A stretch of 54,777 nt of DNA, from the NCBI GenBank assembly GCA_910585645.1, contig CAJUFP010000017.1:1-54777 (forward strand), read 5' to 3'. The DNA is from an uncultured Hungatella sp. GTDB lineage: Bacteria; Bacillota; Clostridia; Lachnospirales; Lachnospiraceae. A model generated the notes under the pieces. That model had not been told where the DNA came from. It ran no database searches and saw only the letters and a list, made by a program, of their open reading frames with translations. Positions 1 to 9,400 of this stretch are shown in pieces (position 1 is the stretch's first letter; each line of letters begins with the position of its first letter). The translations under genes were made by a program, and so were the position numbers.

Positions 1-246
1 CATAGGATGAGATTTTTTCAATCAGCTTAACTTAATGACATTGGATGAGACCAGGAAAGCAGGAGGGCTGATACCCGACTGATTTCCGCTTTAAGGGCTC
101 ATCGGAATGTTTGGCATATCTGAACCCGGACGGCACACAGCCTCCCTTCCCTCCCTGGCTTCACGACTCCCCCCGCCCCTTGCGCACTAAACAATCTATC
201 AAATGTGAATCGTCAGGAGAAAGTTAAAATAAATAGCAATCCCCTC
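1..246. other. non-coding stretch, no gene seen
   Basis: I find no open reading frame with a ribosome-binding site on either strand, and no repeat or RNA gene I recognise. The sequence contains pyrimidine-rich runs (about 143-180) and then becomes A+T-rich just before the promoter of the surface-protein locus. It may contain the tail of an upstream transcript, but nothing decides this. Confidence 0.5.
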
Positions 247-275
247 TTGCAATCCCCCCAATTTTGTGATATGCT
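247..275 (+). promoter_or_regulatory. sigma-A-type promoter of the surface-protein locus
   Basis: The sequence shows TTGCAA (247-252), a 17-base spacer, then TATGCT (270-275). It is the best promoter match ahead of the gene at 463 and predicts a leader of about 180 bases. The two downstream genes have no comparable promoter, so it probably drives all three surface genes. Confidence 0.6.
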
Positions 276-313
276 ATTCCTACATTTCGGGAATTTCTTT
301 CCTGATAAGTCTG

Positions 314-363
314 TGACATGGGTTACATTCATGTCATACATGGCCGATTCGGCCAGAGTTTTT
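314..363 (+). promoter_or_regulatory. leader hairpins with T-run, possible attenuator
   Basis: Inside the untranslated leader, TGACAT (314-319) and ATGTCA (331-336) form one inverted repeat. TGGCCGA (341-347) and TCGGCCA (349-355) form a second, followed by GAG and TTTTT (359-363). A GC-rich stem followed by a T-run resembles an intrinsic terminator about 65 bases after the predicted start site and 100 bases before the first gene, so premature termination could control the locus. The stem is short, so read-through may be substantial. Confidence 0.35.
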
Positions 364-462
364 CCTTAAGTTTAGCACGACACACGACAGGAGTATGTTT
401 GGAAATTCTTGTGTATCTGTTTTATCACCGATTTCCGACACTTCCAAGAGAAAAGGAGGACT

Positions 463-2562
463 ATGAAGAAAACGTTACGCAAAAAGGCCGCAATCTGCTT
501 TTGTGCAGCGGAGATGGCCTTTCAGGGAGTTTTTACTTCCTACGGAGCCTGGCAGGCCCATGGCGGCCAGTGGCAGTATACGCCTCCCGATGCCAGGGAG
601 ACAGTAAGATCATCCTGGTATCAGGTGGACGGCCAGTGGTACTGGTTTGACCAAAATGGTTATATGAAAACAGGCTGGCACATGGACCCGGACGGCAGGT
701 GGTATTTTTTAAATCCCATATCAGACGGGACAAAGGGCAGGATGATGACAGGCTGGCAGTGGATTGACGGATACTGCTATTATCTGTCAGAAAAGAGCGC
801 AAAAAGGCATCCTCTGGGGGCGATGTACGCGGGAGAGCAGACGGCGGACGGCTATCAGGTGAACAAAAGCGGAGCCTGGATAAAAGGGGACGGCTCTCCG
901 GTTTATAGACCAGGGAGAGGGATCATCACCAGGGCAGTACATGAAGGCAGCCAAAGCAGCATCGCGGGAAGCGGTAACAGCAGTGGAAGCAGCAGTATAA
1001 ATCGGGTCAGGAGTCTCGTAGCCACAGGCGAAGGGGACAAGGCAGCGGGAAACCGTCAGACCATCTTAAGTCCGGTGAATGCGGTCATGGAAGAGAAAGA
1101 CGGAGAACCGGACAATGCCGGGGACAGAAAGGAAGAACCCGGCAGCGAAGAAGATCCTGACAGCAGGGACGATCCGTCAAACAAAGGCAGGCCGGATCGC
1201 GACCAGATCAACCAGGTACACTGGAAGATACATTTTACAGATCTAACTACTCATCAATTACAATTAGCGCCTCCCAAAAGCGGGACCAGTGAGGAGGGCG
1301 CTGATCTGACGATCTATTTTCAAACAAAAATCATAGATGGCGAAAACCGCGTCTGGAAATCTTTACAGAAATCCCCCTATGTTATTGCGGTCACAGGACC
1401 CCAGGACAGGATGATCTATGTAGAATACGAGGAAATCGGGACAACCGCCCAGGAGGCAGACCCGTGGAAGGAGGAAAAGGAGCGTCTTAAGGCATGGATG
1501 GACCTTGCTAAGAAGCAGGAAGTCTCCTTTTTGGGAGGCGTCCAGGAAGAATTTTTGGACTCCCGTTTTCTTGCGCAGGACAAAAACAGCTGTGATAAAA
1601 GGCTAGAGTCCGCAGCCGCCAGGACAGAGCCGGGAGAGAGCGGCGCGTTTTACGTGATCGGAAGGAATTATGTGCCGGAAGGAAGCGTGCTTGCAAAGAT
1701 CTACGGCGATGATATGGAGTATTCCAATACTGTGGAAGGTCAGGTGACCGTTGGACAGGATGTGTATGTGCTATCCAGATTTCAGGTGCGCAGGAAACAG
1801 CCGGTTTCCCCAAAAGACCAGGTATGGTCTCCAGGTGAAAAAGAGCACTGGAACATCGGAGATGTGCAGCAGCGGGAATTAGACGGAAAAGAGTACCGTT
1901 TCCGGTGTATTGACCAGAACTACGGGGATGAGACGGACCGGGGCAGGCAAAAGGCGCTGTTTCTGTGCGAGACCGTAATCCCCGCAGATACAGGTTCTTC
2001 CTATGTCTACGAAAAGAGGGAGGACGGAACCTATGGATATGAGTTCCGTCCGGGGCCTGTGGTGTCCTTTGGAGATTCCGACAACTATAAATATTCCAAT
2101 ATCCGGGCCTGGCTGAAACATGCAGAGGCAGATTTCCAGGATGCCCAGGAGATCCCGACAGGCGTAAGTTATGCCTACGAGGGCGGTACAAAGGAGGGCG
2201 GAGGAAAGGCGGCGGCAATATCAGGACAGGGGCTGAAAGCATCCTATATAGGAAGCCAGACCATGGCAGACCGCCTGTTTATCCTGTCTGTGGACGAAGC
2301 CGTTAAGTATGCGTCCTGTCTGTGGACCTTTGACGGGGCAAAAGAGGAAAACCCGGAAAGCCAGTTAGACACATTCTGTCAGAGCTACTGGCTGAGGAAT
2401 CCCTCTGGGGGAAAGAAGGGGGACAAGGTCTATGTGGTGGATCTGATCCTGAAAAACATCCATTCCCAGAATATAAAACCCGGGACAGGCAGCGGGGATA
2501 AGGAGCTTGATGTCACAGGCGCTGTGGGGATAAGGCCCGCGTTTGCGGTGAGACAGCGATAG
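463..2562 (+). CDS. secreted cell-wall-binding protein with DUF6273-like C-terminal domain
   Basis: Predicted exported surface protein of 699 residues. The start is ATG at 463 because AAAAGGAGGA (451-460) sits just upstream; a longer frame from 409 lacks a site. A basic, hydrophobic signal-like N-terminus (residues 1-30) is followed at about 50-140 by choline/glucan-binding-type repeats (WYWFDQNGYMKTGW, then YFLNPISDGTKGRMMTGW). A Ser/Gly-rich linker lies at about 164-183 and a charged linker at about 210-246. The last 220 residues (YRFRCIDQNYGDE, SYWLRNPSG, GIRPAF) resemble DUF6273, a domain common on clostridial surface proteins with no settled activity. It is first in a three-gene surface operon, and its cell-wall repeat closely matches that at the end of the next protein. 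Function is unknown; binding to wall polymer is inferred from the repeats. Confidence 0.85.
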   Translation: MKKTLRKKAAICFCAAEMAFQGVFTSYGAWQAHGGQWQYTPPDARETVRSSWYQVDGQWYWFDQNGYMKTGWHMDPDGRWYFLNPISDGTKGRMMTGWQWIDGYCYYLSEKSAKRHPLGAMYAGEQTADGYQVNKSGAWIKGDGSPVYRPGRGIITRAVHEGSQSSIAGSGNSSGSSSINRVRSLVATGEGDKAAGNRQTILSPVNAVMEEKDGEPDNAGDRKEEPGSEEDPDSRDDPSNKGRPDRDQINQVHWKIHFTDLTTHQLQLAPPKSGTSEEGADLTIYFQTKIIDGENRVWKSLQKSPYVIAVTGPQDRMIYVEYEEIGTTAQEADPWKEEKERLKAWMDLAKKQEVSFLGGVQEEFLDSRFLAQDKNSCDKRLESAAARTEPGESGAFYVIGRNYVPEGSVLAKIYGDDMEYSNTVEGQVTVGQDVYVLSRFQVRRKQPVSPKDQVWSPGEKEHWNIGDVQQRELDGKEYRFRCIDQNYGDETDRGRQKALFLCETVIPADTGSSYVYEKREDGTYGYEFRPGPVVSFGDSDNYKYSNIRAWLKHAEADFQDAQEIPTGVSYAYEGGTKEGGGKAAAISGQGLKASYIGSQTMADRLFILSVDEAVKYASCLWTFDGAKEENPESQLDTFCQSYWLRNPSGGKKGDKVYVVDLILKNIHSQNIKPGTGSGDKELDVTGAVGIRPAFAVRQR

Positions 2563-2569
2563 ATATTTC

Positions 2570-2600
2570 GGCATTCCCTGGAGATCAGCCGGGGGATGCC
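2570..2600 (+). other. intercistronic RNA hairpin
   Basis: GGCATTCCCTGG (2570-2581) pairs with CCGGGGGATGCC (2589-2600) over 12 positions with two G-U pairs and a 7-base loop. No T-run follows on either strand, so it is not a standard terminator. It lies between the first two surface genes and could protect the upstream message end or tune downstream expression. Confidence 0.45.
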
Positions 2601-2639
2601 AAAAGAACACACAAAATCCAAAAGAAAGCGAGAGACAAT

Positions 2640-5600
2640 ATGAAAAAGAAAACAAAAAGCAAGGCATTGCTGTGGGCAATGATTTCCGGGTTTATGATAC
2701 AGGCGATGATGCCGGAAGCGTCCGTGTATGCATCCGTGAAAAGCGGTATGCATCAGTTAATGAGAAACATGCCGGAGGATGTAGGAGAGCGCATATCCAG
2801 CGGGTCTCCTTCCAACGCGTCTCCCTCCAACGGGGCTGCGACAGATATATTTTTGGGAGAAGCCTTAAGGGCGAGAGCCTCTTCCACAGGCGATCTGTGG
2901 GACGACTGGGAGGGAGATACGGATTTTTCCGGGGAAGGGACGAAGGAGAGTCCATACCAGATAGGCAGCCTGGCTCAGCTTATGGGGCTGTCGGAGCTGG
3001 TGGCTGCGGGCAATACCTTCAGAGGAATGTACTTTGAGCTGGTTCGGGACATTGACCTGGGGAATCTGACCAGGAACAACGGAAGCTGGAATCCTATCGG
3101 ATGGTACCAGGAGGAGAGCCAGATAGGCAGCGATCTGTCCAGGGGGTTTTCCGGCAATTTTGACGGCTGCGGCAACACCATAAAGGGGCTTCGGATACAC
3201 CGCCCTGGCGCAGCGCCGGACTATGCGGGACTGTTTGGACTGATTGACGGAGGCAGCGTAACCAGGTTAACCATCCAGGCGGACGAGGTCTATGGCGGCA
3301 ACCGGACCGGAGTGCTGGCAGGTATGATCACAGGCGACGGTCTCATCCGTGATGTGCAGGTATCCGGATATGTCCGGGCCACAGGGGACGCGGGCGGGAT
3401 CGCCGGAGCTGTGGACGGGAGAGAAGGCAGGGCCACTGTGGAGAACTGCCGTGCCCAGGGGATCGCCATTTTGTCCGAAGGGGGAAGCAGCTTTGCCGGA
3501 GGGATCGTCGGATGGGCATCCGGGGCGGATCTGGTGGACAATGAGGTTATGACCCAGAACGGCAATGGGGACCGCATTCGGGGCAATGGCTATGTGGGCG
3601 GAATCACCGGACGGATGGACGATGCCAATCTTTACAATTCTTACGTGGAAGGAACGATCGGTGGAAACGGAGGGAAGGCTGTAGGCGGAATGGTAGGGAT
3701 GTATGAAAGCGGCAATCTCATACTGGCCAGATTTGCGGGTGACATCGGACGGACAGGCGGCGGAACCGCGTCCAGGGAAGGCACCTTTGTGGGGGTCCGC
3801 CGGGGGATGTTTACCTACGGGACGGAGAAGGGGAGCAATCTTTCTTACCTTTACACCAACACTTCGGGAAAGGCCAAAACCGTATTTGGTTCCGATGAGG
3901 ACGGAGACAATCTGTTTACCAGCCATGCCCACATCGGCTATTGGACGGATAACGGGAAAAAGTACGTCACTGTGGCAGGGATCACGGAAAGTAACTGCGG
4001 CGACCGGTATTTTTATGAAGAGCTGGAGGACGGCGTCCGATACCTGGTGACCCAGAAGCTGGAAAAGGAGTTTACGGCGGAGGATTACGCAAAAGGACTG
4101 TCCTTTAAGCCTGACCACTTCGCGCCGGGATACCAGGGAGAACCGGTGAGAGGGTATCTGCTATCAGTTCCACGGATCGACGCCCTCAACGCCAACGGAA
4201 CCTATGACACAGATGTGGCATCCCTGTCAGCCGTGCCGGCAGGTTCTAATACATATTACCGCACATTTACCAAGGATCACTGCGGGGCTGTTGCCCCTGG
4301 GGTGACCGTATCCGTGGCCACAGCGGCAAAAAATGCAGGGGACAACCGCTATCAGATGGTTGTGGATCAAACGGAGGCAGGAGGCGTAAGGCCGCCTTCC
4401 TACATCAATGAGGCTGGAGAGAAATCCCCCATGACCTATGTAAATGGAGGCACTTACAGCTTTCAGATGCCAAAGCGGGACACAGAGATCAATGCGGAGT
4501 ATGTAAAAGTCACCACCCAGGTTCTGCTTAACCCGGCACAGACAACCATCTCCGTGACTCAGACCAGGAAAGGGGACCGGAAAAACCCGGACATTCTGAC
4601 AGAGGTTAGAGATCAGGGGGGAATCCTTATTGCCCGCTATATCAACGATCAGCCCGATACGGCAGTTGAGGTGCAGCCGGTGCGCATCCACGGGGAGCAT
4701 AACAAGACAGGCAGCACGGCGGACCAGTCGCTGGCGTGGTCTGTGGATGATGACAATCTTCTGACTCTGGACTGTCCCGCAGGATATTCCATGGAGGATG
4801 CCGCTGTGATGCCAAATATGAACAGTTCCTTTATCCAGGGGATTCTGAACAGGGAGGTGGAGAAGCAGGCGGACCATGATTACCTGGAACCCATCAGCCC
4901 TGTGGTGTACGACCAGAGCGGCGTAGTCACCGCAGCCTCAAACCCAAAGACCTCCGCTGACGGCAGAGCTGTCTATGGAAATTGCAAGGTGACCGTGACC
5001 TTTCAGATTCTGGATCAGACCACCAGGAGAGTGGAGGGACTGAATCTGAATGAGACTGACCTGGTGTGCAGGGTCGTTAGAAAGCTGACCGGGGACAGAA
5101 AAGATCCCCATCAGGAGATCACCTGCTCAGGATTGACGATCCTGGCAGCAGAGCTGTATCCCCAGCAGCCGTTTTATAAGAATGTCACCTGGAAGGACAA
5201 AGACAGCGGCCAGATCATACGCCTGACTCCTTCCGGCGACCATCAGGAAAATTGCGGCATAGAAGTGCGGTTTGACCCGGAGGGAAAGGCCAATCCCGCC
5301 TGGATCCAAAATGTGATCCAGGCAGATAACCAGATAAAAAAGGAAGATCCATACCGGAAGCTGGAAGGAAAGGCTGTGTATGAGGAGGTGGTGACAGCCA
5401 CAGCCCAGGATCAGACCCACGGGGTGGTATCAGGCAAGTGCAACGTGACGATTGAGTTTGTGACCGAGGATGAAACAGAGATCTGGCCGGAGAAGATAAA
5501 CATGGAGCCCTCGAAAAGGGAATATAACCTGTCTGTGGTAAAAACAGGAGACAGTTCCAAGCCAGTGGTCTCATACCAGGGATTTGACAGCGTAAAGCTG

Positions 5601-6449
5601 AGCGCGTCCTTTTTGCCGGAGGTTCCGGATGAAGAGCCTTATAGGCCTTATGCCAGTCTCATCCAGTGGAGCAGCAGTGACTGGGGGATCCTTGGGGTGA
5701 CAAAGGACGGAACCATGACTCCGTCTAAAAACGCTTCCTGGGTTGGAGAGCTTTTAAACGCAGCCTCATCCGCCGGAACCAGAAAAGCTCAGGCAGCCAA
5801 GACAGTCCTGGTTTGGGGGGAGGCAAACCAGGGACAGGCAAAAAGCTCTGTAGAGGTAACGCTGCGTCTGACTGCGGAAGATAAGACAGTAAAATACACG
5901 CCTAAGGCCTCCGGCGGCAGTTCATCCGGGCGCATAAAGGGAAGCTCTGATTCCGGGCCGGGGGTGGAGGCGGTTATGACAGGCAACAGCCTAACCTACT
6001 CCGGATCCGGAAGTCCCATCCTGGCTTTGGAAGGTCAAAAAGGCCAGTGGGGACGAACGGCGGAAGGAGACTGGACCTTTACGGCCAATGGCAGGCTGTG
6101 CCGGGATGAGTGGGTCTATGCCCAGAATCCGTACGCGGATACAAAGAAAGGTCAGAGCAGCCTGGATTGGTTCCGGTTTGATTCCCAGGGACGCATGGTG
6201 ACCGGATGGTACACAGACAAGGATGGGCTTCGCTACTATCTGAATCCAATATCCGACAATACAAAAGGCCGGATGATGACCGGGTGGAACTGGATCATGG
6301 GAAATGACAGATGGCTTCGGTGCTATTATTTTCAGGAAAATTCCGACGGAAAGAAGGGATCTCTGTTTAAGAACAAAACCACTCCTGACGGATACTCAGT
6401 CAATGGGGAAGGAGAGTGGACCGTAAAAGAACAGGTGCAGAAGAAATAA
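2640..6449 (+). CDS. large secreted surface protein with GLUG-like repeats and C-terminal cell-wall-binding repeats
   Basis: Predicted exported protein of 1,269 residues. ATG 2640 follows a purine-rich but weak ribosome site (GAAAGCGAGAG) and begins a lysine-rich signal peptide (MKKKTKSK..., hydrophobic to about residue 32). A short SPSNASPSN linker is seen near residue 60. At about 200-370 there are glycine-rich repeats of the type GGIAG / GGIVGWASGADLVDNE / GGITGRMDDANLYNS, resembling the GLUG motif of bacterial adhesins. The centre holds repeated Ig-like segments (VTQTRKGDRKNPDI, VVRKLTGDRKDP, LSVVKTGDSSKP) and a Ser/Gly linker. Residues about 1175-1267 are choline/glucan-binding-like repeats (GWYTDKDGLRYYLNPISD) matching those of the upstream gene. 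It sits 77 bases after the first gene and 25 bases before the giant adhesin, so one operon is likely. Ligand and function are unknown. Confidence 0.85.
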   Translation: MKKKTKSKALLWAMISGFMIQAMMPEASVYASVKSGMHQLMRNMPEDVGERISSGSPSNASPSNGAATDIFLGEALRARASSTGDLWDDWEGDTDFSGEGTKESPYQIGSLAQLMGLSELVAAGNTFRGMYFELVRDIDLGNLTRNNGSWNPIGWYQEESQIGSDLSRGFSGNFDGCGNTIKGLRIHRPGAAPDYAGLFGLIDGGSVTRLTIQADEVYGGNRTGVLAGMITGDGLIRDVQVSGYVRATGDAGGIAGAVDGREGRATVENCRAQGIAILSEGGSSFAGGIVGWASGADLVDNEVMTQNGNGDRIRGNGYVGGITGRMDDANLYNSYVEGTIGGNGGKAVGGMVGMYESGNLILARFAGDIGRTGGGTASREGTFVGVRRGMFTYGTEKGSNLSYLYTNTSGKAKTVFGSDEDGDNLFTSHAHIGYWTDNGKKYVTVAGITESNCGDRYFYEELEDGVRYLVTQKLEKEFTAEDYAKGLSFKPDHFAPGYQGEPVRGYLLSVPRIDALNANGTYDTDVASLSAVPAGSNTYYRTFTKDHCGAVAPGVTVSVATAAKNAGDNRYQMVVDQTEAGGVRPPSYINEAGEKSPMTYVNGGTYSFQMPKRDTEINAEYVKVTTQVLLNPAQTTISVTQTRKGDRKNPDILTEVRDQGGILIARYINDQPDTAVEVQPVRIHGEHNKTGSTADQSLAWSVDDDNLLTLDCPAGYSMEDAAVMPNMNSSFIQGILNREVEKQADHDYLEPISPVVYDQSGVVTAASNPKTSADGRAVYGNCKVTVTFQILDQTTRRVEGLNLNETDLVCRVVRKLTGDRKDPHQEITCSGLTILAAELYPQQPFYKNVTWKDKDSGQIIRLTPSGDHQENCGIEVRFDPEGKANPAWIQNVIQADNQIKKEDPYRKLEGKAVYEEVVTATAQDQTHGVVSGKCNVTIEFVTEDETEIWPEKINMEPSKREYNLSVVKTGDSSKPVVSYQGFDSVKLSASFLPEVPDEEPYRPYASLIQWSSSDWGILGVTKDGTMTPSKNASWVGELLNAASSAGTRKAQAAKTVLVWGEANQGQAKSSVEVTLRLTAEDKTVKYTPKASGGSSSGRIKGSSDSGPGVEAVMTGNSLTYSGSGSPILALEGQKGQWGRTAEGDWTFTANGRLCRDEWVYAQNPYADTKKGQSSLDWFRFDSQGRMVTGWYTDKDGLRYYLNPISDNTKGRMMTGWNWIMGNDRWLRCYYFQENSDGKKGSLFKNKTTPDGYSVNGEGEWTVKEQVQKK

Positions 6450-6474
6450 CGTTTTCGATCAAGGGGGAATTCAG

Positions 6475-9400
6475 GTGTACAGGATAAAAGAAAGGTTGCG
6501 CAGCGCCGGGGCATGGATCTTGGCGGCTGTATTGATATGGGGGATGGTGTTTCCCTTTCTTCCGGTGAGAACCGTCCTGGCGGACAGTGGGACGGTCCTG
6601 GCATGGAGCGGGGAGTGGCATCACTACTGCATTGACGGTTCCGGCTATGCCCACAATACTGCCAGCACAAAAAACGACAAATATATGCGGGTAAATACCC
6701 AGGATGGACTCAATTCCCAGGAGCGGGCCATTTTGTTCTGGGCCATGCTGTCCTTTAAGGCGGCGTACTGCCATGACGCGGCTGCCGCAGGGAGGATTGC
6801 CGCTATTAATGAAGGCGCTCAGGCAGCGGGACTGAAACCTATCGTGTCAGGAGTCTCAGAGGAGGATTTAAAAGGGGTTATCCACTCTTCAAAGGTCCGC
6901 GCCAAATATGGCTGGCTGGACGACGCGGCTGCCCGGGGAGAGTCGTACTTGAAGCTGGCAGGGTTTTTAGGCGGTTCGGACAAGGGAGGCAACAAAACTT
7001 CTGTACCTTCCCTTCTGAAAAATGCCACCTCCCTGGAAAAGGCGGTTCAGGCCGTAGGCGGGGAGGGGAAGTATGTGCTGGACTTTGACCCGTCGGGCAA
7101 GGATGGGGATTTTCTGGCAAAAGTCCCTCTGAAATTGTCGGCGGACGGGGTTAGCTGGACCGTGGGAAGCGTAAATGGCTGGAATGTGCAAAAGACCGCG
7201 ACTCAGGTGTGTATTACCAATCCCGATCCCCAGGCCCAGCCTGTATACCTGAAATTTGACCCGTCAGGCACGGATTACGCTCTGTCGTCAGGAGGGTTCG
7301 GCTCTCCTGACGAGTGCTACAGTCAGACGCTCCAGGTGTGGAAATGCGTGGAGTGCGCGGGAACCCACGCTACAGGCGGGAAAGTTCACCCGCTGGAAAA
7401 CCACCAGAGGACCATATGGATGGAATTGACGGATATGCCCGTGGGCGCTTACTATGGTAGGACCGGCAAGGGGGAGCTGGCAGGGCCGGCAGGAGAACTC
7501 CATTTTCAGGTGTACCGCCACGAGGAGGAGATGAATGCGGATTACCTTGTACAGCTGTACAAGTACGACTATGAAACAGGAGCGCCATTGGAGGGCGCGG
7601 TGTTTGATCTGTACGAGCGTTTCGATGATAAGGACCAGGTAAACCAGGAAAATTGGGGACAAGGGGAGATCTACGAGCAGGAGCTGACCCATGGGCCGGT
7701 TTTGTGGGACGGATTCCGGCTGGTAACTTCTGTGCAGACGGACGCAAAAGGACATGGATCTTACAGGCTGGAAAAGGGGTATCACTATGACAAGACATTC
7801 TGTGACGGCCATCCGGCGCCGGAGTTTGGTGAAGGTTCCCAGGAGGATGACGGGGAGGAGGAGAACCGGGAAGGGATGTCTGCCGGGGAACGGCAGGGAA
7901 GCGTGAGAGACGCCGCGGCGGCGTACAGCGACGACAGAGACGAAATGGAAGATGAGGAGGGGGAGGAAGAAGGAGAGACGGACGGGACCGGCAACGCGGA
8001 GCTGGCCCGGCAGTGGATGGAATGTGTGGCAGCCTGTGAGGCCAGGGCTGGAGACGGTACTCATTTCCACTGGATCATGGACGAGGTGAACATGGATGCG
8101 ATTGAAGCTGCGGCTTCTTCCGGGGAGAGCGGGGATATGGGCTGTACCGAAAGCGCGGATGCGGAGCGGGCCTATGAGGAGTCCGGGTGCAGGGCGGATT
8201 GTGAGGAGACGTACCAGTCTTTCGTCGCCATGAGATACAGTTATACCTTTGTGGAGAAAGCGGCCAGAGAGGGGTATGTCCTTCACGGGCTGCACCGGGA
8301 TGACGTGCCGGTGGAGATCATCACAACAGACGCGTCCCAAAACGGAGCCAACGGAGTCTTTGGAGGCGGATACAGCCACACCATCCAGGGAAATAGCCTA
8401 AAAGCCCAGGCTTTTGGGGCCGTAGAGATTCCTGATCGAAAGGATGACAGGGCAGGAAACGCCGACTATTACGGGAGGGCAGTCCCAATCCGACGTCTTC
8501 TGGCAGTGGCGAAAGACCTGGTAGAGTATGGGGATGGTCTCAGCCAGGGCCAGGACCCGGCGGAAGATGCAGGGGAGCAGGCGTCGAATGGGGAAGAAAC
8601 CTGTGAGAGGGGAACGCCTTCTGATGCGGTGAAAGAGGAGAATACCGAGACGGCAACGCCCTCTGATGCCAGACTTTCCTTTAGTCAGACACCCATTTTC
8701 AGAACCATGACAGCCAGATATGAGGAGGACGAAGATCCAGGAGATTCCCGGCTTTTTGAGGATGCTTATCAGCAGGCCTTAAACAGCCCCAGCTGCGGAG
8801 CCCAGGTGGAAAAGGGACCTTCGGACCTTTATTCCCATGGGGGAGGAAAGGACGGAGAAGAGGAGGCGTGGAGGATCTACGACCACCGGACCGAGGGGGA
8901 GATCCACATCAATAAACGGGATATGGCCTTACAGGACCACGAGGGAGAACACTACTCCTCCTATGGAGACACCCAGGGGGATGCTGTGCTGGAAGGCGCG
9001 GTTTACGGCCTGTTTGCAGCCGCGGACCTGGTACATCCGGACGGGGGAACCGGGATCGTTTTCAGACAAAACGATCTGGTGGCCATAGCAGCTACGGACA
9101 AGGAAGGGGACGCGTCTTTCATGGCCATCACCGAGGCGCCGGGGCATACCTATGATTACAAAACCGGCTGCGTCACAGCCACAAAAGAGGGGTGGAACGC
9201 GACGGCCCCCAAGAACCTCTACAGAAAGACCCAGGAGATCGATGATTATAGGGCTGACGGAGCGTATGTCCGAAGGTATCTGGATAATGAGAAGGAAAAC
9301 GGAAACTGCTGGATCGGAAGGCCTCTGCTTCTGGGGGATTATTATGTGAAAGAGCTAAGCCGGTCAGAGGGATATGAGTTGTCTGTCAACGGACAGATGG

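Noticed and set aside
7288..8379. Long leftward open frame (363 codons) antisense to the giant adhesin
   Set aside because: It lies wholly inside a well-supported protein and has no ribosome site or recognisable motif. Purine-rich sense codons in this region leave antisense frames open.
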